The translations under genes were made by a program, and so were the position numbers. A model generated the notes under the pieces. The model made no database searches, was not told the origin of the DNA, and was given only the letters and a program-made list of their open reading frames with translations. Below are positions 36,664 to 48,358 of a stretch of 64,000 bases of DNA, piece by piece; position 1 is the first letter of the stretch; every line of letters starts with the position of its first letter. The stretch is from Pipra filicauda (lineage: Eukaryota; Chordata; Aves; Passeriformes; Pipridae): the NCBI RefSeq assembly GCF_003945595.2, contig NW_024104151.1:950501-1014500 (forward strand), in the 5' to 3' direction.

Positions 36664-36921
36664 GACAAGAGGGTACGGTCTTAAGCTGCACCAGGGAAGG
36701 TTTAGGTTGGCCATTAGGAAAAGTTCTACACAGAAGGAGTGATTGGGCATAGGAGTGGGCTGCCTGGGGAGGTGATGAAGTCACTGTCCCTAGAGGTGTT
36801 TAAAAAAAGACTGGATGTTGCACTTTGTGCCATGGTCTAGTTGACAAAGTGGTGTTAGGCCATAGGTTGGACTCGATGATCTCAGAGGTCTTTTCCAATC
36901 TAGCCAATTCTGTGATTCTGT

Positions 36922-39900
36922 AAACATGGGTAAATGCCTCAAAGTGCAGCAGTGTGGGTATGGGACTTTTAATTTTTAGTGATGTTTATGATTTCAGACT
37001 TTTCTTCTGGAACAGTTTTTTTTTCCTCCTACATTTCCTGTGATCTCAAATTCTAAAAAAAATAAATAACTGAACAGTCTGATTACCAAAATCAAAACAC
37101 TTTATTGAAATATTGGTCTTGTATTTTACAATTTATTTGAGAACATTAGTTTTAAAACCTGAAAAAAAGAGATAGAAATATAAAGCTTTGATTTATTGGG
37201 AATGCTTTCTCTTCATATATATTTTAAAACTAACATTCTCCAAAAGTGGCATATTTTTCCCCAGATTGTTTCACTTCTTACAAGTTGATATTTTCTAAAG
37301 TATGTGTCCATCAGAAATTTTCTGACTGGTGTTGGTGTAAAGTCATAATTGCTTTTTGTTTTGAGATGAAGCCAAAGTTCTCTAACCAGTTAGCTGAATT
37401 TTGCCTGTGTCAGGTTCCACATCTCTCATGAGGTGTGGATCCAGCTGGTGTGGAGGAAGGAGTGGCACGGCTGTGCTGATGCTGGAGAGGAGATGTGGCC
37501 AAGACACTGTCCCCACGTCAGAGCTGCAGGCCAGCTGGGCACTGTCACAGTGGGGACACACACTTAACAATTTTTATCAGATATTTTCAAGTTAATTGCT
37601 TTTGGAAGGATTATCAGATTCAATGCCAGTCATCCTAGCTTTAGCTTATTTCATCTGTTATACTGTCAAAATATTTTTCTATAAAAGGTCAGGGATCAGG
37701 TTGCCTTGCTTCTGAAATCAAGGACATTTTTCTGTCGAGCTGGGTAGGTAAGCAGTCCTGCTGTGCTATATGCTCTGAAGAGGAGGAACTTGCACATTTC
37801 CCCCAATCTGTTGCCAATGTGAGTGCCCTCAAGGTCAGAAAGCAGGTGTGGGCCAAAGTTGGACACTTGGTATGTGCGGTTTATTGGGGTCAGAACAGCC
37901 GGTGGTTGTGGGGCTGGCAGGGCTGGCCATATGACAGGTTCCCAGTGGGCACTGGCTGCTCATCCCGTGAGCAGCCCCGTGTCGTGGTGCCCCCTCCTGC
38001 CTGTGCCACAAGGGACTTACTCCAGACCTGTGGATTCATGAGGAGAGCTGGGTGCTAAAATCTGTGTTGCCTCAGGTGCCTTGCAAGGGATGTGTCTCAG
38101 TGCTTGTTTTTGTCAGATGCTGCTGCCCTTCAGTCTCAGCTTCAAGGCATTATCAGTCTTGATTCAAATCCTTAACGGCCTCTGGAACAAGTACTTACAG
38201 AAATATAGGGTCATGCTTGACACAAGAGTGCCAATGAAGAGAAGTTGTTCAAATGCCTCTAAATTACCGGCTTTCGAGCATCAATCTGCCATCTCCCTTT
38301 GGTTGTTTTTGTTTTCCCTTAGGGGGCTGCTTTTTGGAAGGAGGGATGAGTTTTGACTCAAAAGTGAAAACCTAGGCTTTAAGGCTGACATATCGCAAAG
38401 AGGGGTATTTGAAATCCCCAAGAGCTTTCCGTCTGTGTGCTATGAGAGATGCTCCCCCACTCAGACAAACCCAGCCTATGGTCCTCTGTTCTGCAGAAAG
38501 AGCCCCTCACCATGTTCCCCTCAGACCTTAATGAGTTTAGTCTGCAGGATTTCCTCTTCCGGTGACATTATCAGAAGAAATTGCCCTGTACCATTACCTG
38601 TGGCCAATGAAGGCTGACAGGCCTCTCCCGGACTGTGTTCCACCCCTGAGACAGGAGAGTATTGTGTGGACTTAACCCTTTGAAGCTTCCCTCACCTCCA
38701 CCTAGCAGCTGCTGCCGTGGCAGTGCTGGGGGCCCTGCCCTGTGTGCTTGGGAGCTGTGGGTGCTGCCTGGGTGCAGTGGTGCCTATGGGGGCCCTGCTC
38801 CGTGGGAGCCCAGGCGAGAGGCTGCAGGGGGTCTGTGTTGTGTGACATCTGGGTACACAGGACTACAGCCAAACACCGTTTGTTATCAATTCTTTTCCTT
38901 CCCCTCTAATGTTACTTTTCAATACTCATTGTGTGGATGTATCTTCCATCTTGACAATCTGGGAAGGGTGCACCTCAGGAGTGTTTGCTCTGTTCAGGAC
39001 TCTGATGGCTTCACTTTACATCTTTTGGCTATGTCCGCAGCCAGGTGCTGTCCAGCCTATGCTGTGTGACTCAGAATAGTGTTGGTTTACACACACTGAC
39101 TCATTTTGTATCTCCAGTATAATTACTACACACAGAAGTTCAGGCCACTGTTGGTACCACTAGAGAAAGCAATAAACCTCTGTGCATGAGCTCCAAGGGT
39201 ACTGTGAGTGCCACAGCCTTGACTAAAACCAAAACTAGCAAAAGATGAGGAAGCCTTTTTGCAAGGTAGCGTGCCTCAGTTCTTGTCTGATAATTCTGGG
39301 TAACAAAAAATTATGTTCTGTGGCATCAGCCTAGGGAGGATGAAACAAGGTTCAGGAAAGCATTCACATTTTGTACCCCGTGGCTTCAGTGATGGGTTCA
39401 CAGGGTCTGCAGGGAGGACTCCCAAGAAAAAGGCATTGTTGGTCTGCTTGGAGGGTACCCAGGAGAAACAACGTTCTTCCCCATCTCAACTTCACCCCAC
39501 TTTGCTCACCCTCTGAGGGGATGCATTCTGCAGAGAAGGATTTATCATGGGTGTCAGCAGCAGTAAGTTCTGCTGCTGATTTCCTTTCTGGCCAAAACAC
39601 TGGATTGCCGGGCAGCTTTCTGTGCCCTGTTGGGAAAGCACCACATCCTCTGAACCCCTCCGCAGGGAGGTAACCTGGCACATCTCCTGAGCTGTAATGG
39701 GGACAGGGGAGGATGCAAGGGGGATTACTGCTTCTTGTGGAGCATTTCTGTCTGTGGCTGCCGTCTCTCCTGGGGAACAAAGGGCCTTTCCTGCTCCCAG
39801 GTGAGGCAGCAAGTGTTAAACCCTGCCTGGGGGCCCTGCTAAGTGTTTGCATTTCTATCGCTGCTTCTGGGGTTTCATTAGCCCAGTCATTTGATTCACT

Positions 39901-42900
39901 GCTTGGAGAATTAGTCCGGTTTTCTGTAACTGGGAGGCCTTCATGTAAAGCTTGCTCTTGGTGTAATTCTCAGTCAGTTTGGTAATATTATTGGGCCTCA
40001 AAGTATTCAGTGGCTGGAGGAAATGCTCTGTGTAAAACTCACAGCTTCATCTGGTAGTGATTTGTCATTTACCAGGCTTTGGGCTTGGTGCCAGCTCAAC
40101 TGTTGCCAAATAAAAGGAAGACAAGGGAATAAAATGATTATCAGGAAAGGGCTTAGAAATATTGTACATGAAACAAACTAAGAATAGCTTAAAACTAAGA
40201 TGAGGATATATATAATCAATCACGGAAATCACAGGGGCAGGGAGCAAGGGAGTTCAGGTTTCCCCTAGACTAGAGTCCTTTCACACCAAAAACATGTCAC
40301 TGTTATCCCTCAAATATATGAGATCTAGTGGACCACCCAAAACAAAATTTCCCGTGAACCTGTGAAAACGGGCTTGTCTCTACTTTGTGTCCCTCACCTA
40401 CAGAACATGTGGAAGTCCGTGTACAAATGGACTGCCTAAATCCATAACCACTTTGAAAGAGAGTCTTTTAATATACTCTTAATTTAATAATTTTTCTTCC
40501 CAGCTCTGTGAGGTCAGTCAGTAAAATTTAATGGAGGAAGAAACAGAGATGTAGGGTGATTAAAGACTTGCCTAAGGTCCTACAGGACTGGGATCTACTA
40601 GCATGGTGCCGCCCCAGCAGCATGTGATGCTGTGGGTGCACACGGGTGGGATGGGGTGAGGATGCTCTTGGTAGCTGCGAACCATGGTGCTGAACTCAGG
40701 TGAGGCAGGAAAGGGGTGGGGCTGTGTGGAAGGGGCTGTGCCAAGCATGGGTAAGAGAGGCAGAGGGACAGCCAGGAAAACATCCTCACCTGGGCTGGGT
40801 TCAGGGACAGGCATGCTGGGGCAGAAGCAGCTCCTGTTTATTTCCACTCATACAGCACTCAGAGTTGGGTGATGAAGTTGGTGCACAGCGAGAGCAGCAG
40901 CACTGCAATCCTACTGCAAGGTACCTGACATGCAGATGTTGGCTTCTTACAGGCTTTTCACCTATTGGTAGAAAACCATTGAACAAAGCAGAAGCTGTTC
41001 TGGTAAACTTGCACTTCTCCAGGCTCCAATTCTGCTTGTGATGTCCCAGTTTTCTCAGTCCAGATATCCTATACACTAACAAACTGCAAGGACTGAATCG
41101 GCTCCTCTTTAGCCACTGCCCTTGTCATGGTTATCCTTCCCATGGTTACTGCTGCTGCTTTCATCTGCTACTCTCCCTTCCAAAGCCACTCTTCCTCTTC
41201 CTGCCTTTAATTTTTCTCCTGCTTTGAGATGCATATTGCCTGAGCTACTTTTCCCCTGCTGTGCTAAATTGGCCCTTGAGGAAGGCAATGCCTTCCATCA
41301 TCACGTATCATTGCTGATTTTCCCTTACAGAGAGAAATGGCTGCTGTCGAGGGGGTCCTGGCTGTAACGATAGGTGGCTTGATGTCTGTTATGGTTGTAG
41401 TCTTCAAATACATGAGCAGCAGAAATTTCCTTCTCTTGTTGTCTTTTTGTTCTTTCTTGAAGGTGCATTGAGAATAAGGAACTTAAATTGAGCTGGCAGT
41501 GTGTTCTTTGTGATAGCAGCACACTGGAATACATTGCTGTCTAGTTCCGAGGGCAGAATGCTGCTGCTCTTGATGTGGGATGCACCCCTGCCTGCCATGT
41601 GCTCCCGCCCAGAGCATCAGCTGATGTTCACTACTTGTGTGATTTTAATGATGCTGAACAAGTGAGGCTCTATCTCCTTGACAGAGCTAAAGAAGCTATT
41701 AAATAGTGAGCCGAATGGAGGACTAAGATCAAGGAAATGTTGTTTTATTCCAACCTTTCAGATGGATTTCCTTGGTACTGTTAGCAGAGCTATGTACAAA
41801 CCTAACTTCAGAAGTGTTAATGTGAACTGATACCTGCAGGGACACCACACTTAAACAAATATCTATTTATTGTGCCTCAGCTGTTGCTTAGTGAAAGACA
41901 GGATCCATTTAGAGAAGGAGATGGGTAAAGGAAGACTGCTGAATAGCCATAAATAGCCTAAATAGCCATAGGAAGGCAACGATAATTTGGAAATGGATTT
42001 ATATTCTGTGTCTGTAGAATAGTGACATATATAGTTTTTGGTATTAGCGAAATGTGAATTTCTTTTTCATGCTGTCTTCTAATAAAAGCATGGATCCAGT
42101 TTTCCTGCCATGAAAATATAGATGGTCATCATGGTGAAAATTCTTACAAGATTTGGTCACCTGTTATCCTATTTCCAATTATTTGAGATAATTTGAATTA
42201 AGAGAAGTCTGGAAATGTGATACACTTGTAGCAACAGTTTGAGCAATTTGGAAGATGTGGATTTTGGTCTCTGAAAAGAATTTTGGTAGGTCTTAATGCA
42301 TTTTTTGAGGCTGTATAAGAAGCAAAAAAATTATTACGGCCCATCCTGATTTGTTCTACACTGGGGTCCATCATGATTGCTGTGGTTTAATCTCTGTAGC
42401 AGCCAAGCCCCCACAGCCGCTTGCTCATCCCCTGCAGAGGGGGAGAGAATCCAAAGGGTGAAGGTATGAAAACATGTGAGCTGAGATAAAGACAGTTTAG
42501 TAGGTAAAGGAAGGCCACGTGCACAAGCAAAGCAAAACAAAGAATTCCTTCCCCATTTCCCATGGGCAGGCAGGCATTCAACAACCCCCAGGACAACAGG
42601 GCTTCATCATGCATAGCAGTGACTTGGGAAGACAAACTCCATAACTCCAAATGTCTCCCTCTTTCTCCTCCTTCTGCCAGCTATTGCTGCTGAGCATGAC
42701 ACCGTATGGTGTGAGATACCCCTGGGGTCAGCTGGGGTCAGCCATCCTGGCCATGTCCCCTCCCAGCTCCTCGAGTGTCCCCAGCCTGCTCGCTGGCATG
42801 GCAGGGTGAGGAGCAGAACAGCCCTTGGTGCTGTGCAAGTGCTGCTCAGCAGGAGCAAAAACATGGCTGGGTTATCTGCACTGTCTTGCTCACAAATCCA

Positions 42901-43267
42901 AAATATAGGACAGCGCAAGCTTCTCTGAAGAAAACTAACTCTCGTCCATCCAAAACCAGTACAATGATGCATCAAAGGTCAAAGTTGAAAAGAAGAGTTG
43001 ATAGGAAGTCAAGAGACCAGAAGGAAAAGATATGTAGTGATCAGGTCCATAAATACTGTCTGCACCTTACTGAGAACCTGAGGTGTTCTCACTGTGCCCC
43101 CACAGGGGCTGGCTAGTCAGCAGCTGATACTAGTTGTTAATGAGAATGTGTATTTACCTCTTGTTAGGTCTATTACTGACATTTTGTGTAAATGTGGGTC
43201 ACAGAGGTTCAGGCAGCAGCTTTGTGAGGACGATTGAGCAGTGCAGGTAAATGATGTGGTGGCTGCT
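36922..43267. other. Upstream intergenic region, no gene recognised
   Basis: No convincing exon on either strand. Open frames of 90-160 codons at 38.6-39.9 kb and 42.6-43.1 kb have no recognisable domain. A short direct repetition (AATAGCC words) lies near 41942-41970. Confidence 0.55.
41942..41970. repeat. Short direct repeat, AATAGCC words
   Basis: AATAGCC occurs three times in about 30 bases, separated by ATA or TAA. A minor local duplication. Confidence 0.6.
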
Positions 43268-43377
43268 GCAATCCTTGGAGACAGTCAAACCTGCTTTGAA
43301 GTGTCCCTGCTTTGAGTACAGGTCACTAGATCACCTTCTAAAATTCCTTCCAATTAAAATTATTTTATGATTTGTGA
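43268..43377 (+). mobile_element. Old CR1 3'-end fragment
   Basis: Diverged but recognisable CR1 3' end in + orientation: AATCCTTGGAGACAGTCAAA, then CCTGCTTTGAG, TAGATCACCTTC, CTTCCAA and a degenerate TTATGATTTGTG end. Much more diverged than the copy at 35-37 kb, hence older. Confidence 0.65.
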
Positions 43378-44017
43378 TAAGAGGAATTTAAAAAAAAAAA
43401 TCTGACTTATTAATTTATCCTGTCTAGGTATTTCTTCAGCATATCCTTGCTTCCTACTGCATTTCTCTGAGAATACCCCCTTTTGATTAACTGTCTGGAA
43501 ATTATATTTAATTACATGCTTATCACTAACTCATGGTCTCTCCAGATGAGTGAGTCGAATTCCAGGCTAAGCGACTGGCTATGAGTTATGCAGCCAATCT
43601 GAAAATTGAGTTTCATTCATTTTCTTAATCTGAACCACAGGTTATATCTAATATTTTTGTTTTCTCTAAACCAACGATAATGCCATTTCTAAGTCTGGTA
43701 ATATGCCTTGGAAACAGGAAAACTAGAAAGAAAATATTTACATTTCTAAACAAAATATCTATCCAAGCAGGTAATCGCTCTGAGAAGGCTGGAGAGAATG
43801 TCTCGAGGCTGGCAGCAGCAGGAGACAACACCAGCATAAGAACAGCGGGGAAGGGTGACAGCTGTGTGTCTGTATCCAAACTGAGAATGTATAGCGTAAC
43901 GTTCTTCACTGCACTGTAAGTAGTTAATAGAATAAGTGCAAATTAAATGGGAATCCAGAAAGACTTCCTAGGCACATCAGAGTTTTTTTACACTAATGAA
44001 CAATCTTGCTGCTATTT

Positions 44018-44215
44018 TCACAGAATCAGAGGATAGCTATGGTTGAGAGGGGCATGGGGACTGCCCCTCTCATCGAGAAACAGCCCGCTCTGATCAGAGT
44101 CAGCTGCACCAGGCTGAGGTTTGAGCATCTCCACAGGCCTCTCCAGGCAATGTACCCCAATGCAGAAGATGCAACAAACTTTCTCCTTTAAGATGACTTC
44201 CAGTGGTTCCTCGGA
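44018..44215 (-). mobile_element. Old CR1 3'-end fragment (reverse)
   Basis: The + strand begins TCACAGAATCAGAGGATAGC, the reversed CR1 terminus, and continues with diverged CR1 words (TGATCAGAGTCAGCTG, TTTGAGCATCTCCACAGG). Boundaries are approximate. Confidence 0.65.
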
Positions 44216-47200
44216 TGTGTCAACCTCATTGAAATTGGGTTTGTGAGGGCCCAGGGCAGTTTTAGAAGGCCCACAGTGCCCAGCTACGTCCACTGCCAGC
44301 AGCTATCCCGGTGACCTGTGCTCCAGCTGCAGGGCAGGAGCTGGGGTTCTGGCACAGCCCTGGCAGAGGCAAGTGGCTGGGGGGGATCTCCACTTTGGGG
44401 GTATTTCTGGACAGAGCTCTTTGCCAAGCTCCAGCTGGTCTGGTTTCTCCACTGCTGCCAGCCAGCAGAATTGCCCAGTTCAGCTGCCTTGGATGTGTTC
44501 AGCATACGTGAGGTTTGAAACTTCAGATTTCTAAGTTTGATAGTCCCAGGGATGCTGTTCCGGACTGCAGCCCAGGATATGATCCCCTTGGTATAGTGAG
44601 CTGGAAGGGGAGTTGGCTGAGATCAATCAGTACATGGGGCACCTGTGGACATATGGACATATCTCTGTGGATAAAACCACTTTCAAATTAAAACTGATTA
44701 GAAAAAAGAAGAGCCACAAAAATGAAGCTGTTTGTGGTGACAGGATCAACTTCTATTAAGCTATCTGCAGTTTAGAGTTCACTGCCTTAAAATGCAAAAA
44801 GCAATCTTGATTTAAAACAAACAGATAAATCTCCCTTTTTTCCTGTTTTCTTATGCCACTATTCTCACTATGTAATCTAAGCATAAAGAAAAGTCCACTG
44901 CTGAACTTTCTGAAGCCTTCATTTAGCATTTGCATGAAGAACTTTTAAAAGAAATAATACAAACAAGTTGAATGTATATAAGGAGCCTTGGAAGATTGTA
45001 TCATAGATAAGGAAAATGCTTAGGATTTTCTTTTTGTGTGTGTAATGCCTTTGCAACCTACTCGCAACATTATTCCCTGCATGAGGGCCCCCTAATTATT
45101 TCATCATGCAGCAGGAAATTCTGGTAGGTCATATATAAACAGCCCGAGGCAGAGACCTCTTCATCAGATAGAGCATGACATCTGACATGTGTGCAGGCTG
45201 CTGCTCGCATGACACAACCAGCCAGGCAGCCCCGAACGCAGGGGCAACTGGGAGCATGGGGCTGCCTGGAGGTGGCAAAGGGCTCCTCTAATTCAAAACT
45301 GAAACTTCACCCTGTCCCTTTCCGATGGCCACGTCCCACCTCTCACCTGGCTGAGCCTGCAGCAGGCGCGGTCAGGGTGCGGTGCCAGGCGGTTCGGGGG
45401 TGGGATCCTGACCCTGCTGTGCACAGAGCTTCTCCCTGAGGATGGGTCAGTGCACGTGCCCCTTGTCCCAGCGTGTCCCTGGGCGTGAGCCGGGTCCCGC
45501 AGTGGCAGTGCCACCGCCAGGCTGCACGTCCCGGCTTCAGCTGGGGCTTCATCCGTCTCGGAGCACCTCCTGGCACCAGTGCACCGAGGAACGGCACCAG
45601 CTCCCGATGCTGCCTCTGGGAGCCTGAGATGCCATGGTGAGGAGTGGCTGGAGCTTGGAGACAGCTCAAACCCAGGTGACTGTGACAGATTAGGGCTCTG
45701 TGTCAGACATAGTAGGTGACTGCCCCCCCCCCCCCCCCCCCCCCCCCGCACTTATTTTTATGGTTACCAACAAAAAGGCAGATTATTTTCCCTTAAATAA
45801 GTAATGGTCAGTAGTGTTTCCTTGCTACAGAAAACGGTTTCTTAGGGAAATTGTTGGAAGTAGCAGGCTGGGGAGGAGTTTGAACAGTGTAGGGAAAGCA
45901 CGTGCCAGCAGTCCCCACACCACCCTGCAGCATTTCTGATCTGAAATTCCTTGTGGCCCCACACTGGATTGCCCAGGCCATGCTCTGTGTGCAGAACAGC
46001 ACTGCTTGCTCTGACACTTTGTGAGCTTGTCTCTTTCTTGGATGAGAGAAATAGACCGCGTGAAAAGCAAAGGGAAATTCTCTGAAGGAATGTTTTAGAG
46101 AAGCAGAAGCTTCTCTAATTATTGCGACATGTATTTTCCCCTCCAGTGTATGTTTCCACTGTCTTAAAATATACAACTCTACTTCATTAATATTGTTATT
46201 GTTTAGACTGTTGGATTCTACTCTTATGTGTCTTGGCTGTTTTGAATCAAATAAGAAAATTTTTAATGTATTTTTTTACTTTGGCTTTAACCTTAAGCCC
46301 AGTCCCAGAAAACCCTGTGTTCAGCAGTTTTTCGAACTCTGTCCAAATCCATTTACACAGGAAAATGTTCTTTCCATTGCTGCATCTAAGGCCATGATAA
46401 ATTCCACAAGTTTTAAGAAACTGAGGACAGTGACAGAATTTGAAGACAGACTTTTGATCTTAATACCAGACTACTGAGGCTTGAGCTCTGCTCAGTCTCC
46501 CACTACAAAATCTCCTTCAGACAAACAGTTCATAATCATTTTTTTTCAAATATCAGTCATTCAGTAATGCTACATATTTCCTGAAAAGTCGAGTTTTTTC
46601 TCTTGGGTAAGTGACTGAATCAGGTTGTTTGCTGGAATCAGCTATTTTTAAATCAAAGCGTGCCACAGACTGAAATTGTTTCCTATTTTCTTCTGATGTA
46701 TTTTTTACATTACTTACATTTGTAATTAGATAATTCCTCATTAACCCTTTTTTCTAATCTACCATTGCATCATTGTACACCTCAGCATGCACCCATTCAC
46801 TTTAAATTTGAAGACTAATATTGAACATTTTTTTGCAGTTAGTAGAAGTTTAAAATTTAATCTCTGAAATGGACTTTCTACAACCTCCATGTACCTCCTC
46901 AAGATTCATGGGTTAGGGACCTTGTGTACCTGCGTTCATTCCTACCTCGGGTGATACTTCTTAGCATCTCTTTGTTTCAGGGTGAATAAAATGAAGTGTC
47001 TACCCTTGAGACTTTCAGTATTTCTGACAAATATAAATGCTGTTTAAAACTGCCTTTGTCCTTATGGGTGATTTTAATTTCCCAGATGTCAAGCCTGATT
47101 TGTTAGAAAATAGAGCTGAATCTAGGTTGATTTTTTCCTGAGTAACTCTGCAGAGAGAACACTTTCCATTTCATGGTGTGGGAGAAATTCAGGAGAGATG

Positions 47201-47740
47201 ACCAATGCTAAAAATATTTTTCTATGCCTGATGTTTCAGGTTCTGCCAGGTGCCTTTAAAAAAACAGGTCATACATTTGTACCTGCTTGGTACCTGAGAG
47301 ACTTCCCCACAAAATGGAACAGGCTTTTGGTGGTCTGGAGGGAGAAACAGACCTCTGGCTATAGCTAAGCAAAAACATGCAACTTGATGTAAGGGAAATG
47401 CAGACCTGGGCTAGATGTGAACACAGCAAACTTTGAGGATGAGGCTGTTGCTGGTCTGAGGTATCAGTGGAGAAGAAAAGGATACCAAGGTAGATGATGA
47501 AGAGTGCAGGAAGACTGGTGCCTTTGACCTGACATGCTGAGAGAATCTCTGTGTGCAGCTGTCCTTGCTGGGTGGGATGTTTGAGACCCCGGGGGTGCGC
47601 ATCACCGTGTCTGAATTAGCCACACTGTCAGTGGTGAACACAGCTCCCAGAAGATGTTATAAAGCCAGAGTGAGTGTGTTTGCTGTGTGACAGCAGTGCA
47701 AGCAGGTCCACAAAGCTGTGCAGGATACCCTCGTCAGCTG
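44216..47740. other. Upstream intergenic region, no gene recognised
   Basis: No recognised exon. It includes a GC-richer patch at about 45.2-45.7 kb, whose overlapping open frames look compositional, and a pure C tract at 45723-45747. Confidence 0.55.
45723..45747. repeat. Poly(C) tract, 25 C
   Basis: An uninterrupted run of 25 C (25 G on the other strand). Such tracts are unstable, form G-quadruplex-type structures and are hard to sequence, so the exact length may be an assembly artefact. Confidence 0.95.
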
Positions 47741-47850
47741 TAGAATCATAGAATCAACCTGGTTGTAAAAGACCTCCGAGATCATCAAGTCCAACCCTTG
47801 ATACAGACTCATGACTCTCACAGTCATCAGATCAGTGGTCTTCCTCAAGG
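47741..47850 (-). mobile_element. Short CR1 3'-end fragment (reverse)
   Basis: The + strand reads AGAATCATAGAATCAACCTGG followed by AAAAGACCTCCGAGATCATC and AAGTCCAACCC, the reversed 3' terminus of CR1. About 100 bases, right edge approximate. Confidence 0.85.
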
Positions 47851-48324
47851 CAGAACATTTTTTGCAATTTCTTGCCTTCTTTTACCTCACTTGATATACA
47901 GCTTGGTGTCTGAAATCTGCTGTGTAAGTCTCTTGTATTAATGTGCTGCCAATGTTGAAGTGTCAGGCACAGGTAGCTCGGTCTCCTTGTTTCCCTGTTA
48001 GTAACGTTTGGTTCTGGTTGTGAAACAAGAGAGAAACACGTGGCTTAAATGAAGCCTTGGCTGATGTTATAACACACATGGACAGTACATTTTTTGGCAG
48101 TGATATGATGGAGTAAAAGTATGATTATTTGTCACTCTGTCTCTGATCTCTATGAACCTCTTAAATCCAGCATTCTATGAAACCTATGACACCCAGTGTC
48201 AAAGCAGTGGAGTGGGTGGAGGTGAAATTCAGTGTCACAGCATCTGGGCCGTGAAGATCTCACTCTGGATCTGATGCTGCTTACCTGTGCCTTTAAAAAT
48301 CTTTCACTAATAAATGTTAAAATT

Positions 48325-48358
48325 TAATCATTAGTAATTATGTCATCAGCTCCATCTG
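48325..48358. promoter_or_regulatory. Candidate enhancer core: paired TAAT sites and E-box
   Basis: TAATCATTAGTAATTA (48325-48340) holds several homeodomain cores and is followed 12 bases later by a CATCTG E-box (48353-48358), a combination seen in many neural and mesenchymal enhancers. Evidence is motif content only. Confidence 0.25.

Larger units (their letters stand above)
34815..36921 (+). mobile_element. CR1 LINE, internally deleted composite copy
   Basis: A + strand CR1 non-LTR retrotransposon with recognisable parts in the right order. At about 35070-35250 the translation resembles the CR1 ORF1 protein (VTQTEL, VQVTGCRECLSL). From about 35255 it changes abruptly to the endonuclease-RT linker (KNKGVQEGW, LWKKGQ, RKAKAQLELNLAT) and RT fingers ([27 protein letters not shown]) to about 36065. 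It then jumps to the C-terminal region ([35 protein letters not shown]). The last 300 bases match the CR1 3' end, finishing ATTCTGTGATTCTG at 36907-36920. The endonuclease core and the RT catalytic motif region are missing and there are frameshifts, so the copy cannot move. The 5' edge is uncertain; 34815-34920 may be CR1 5' UTR. Confidence 0.93.

Noticed and set aside
45293..45751. 152-codon open frame on the - strand ending in poly-Gly
   Set aside because: Its N-terminal Gly run is only the C tract read on the other strand; the rest has no known domain.
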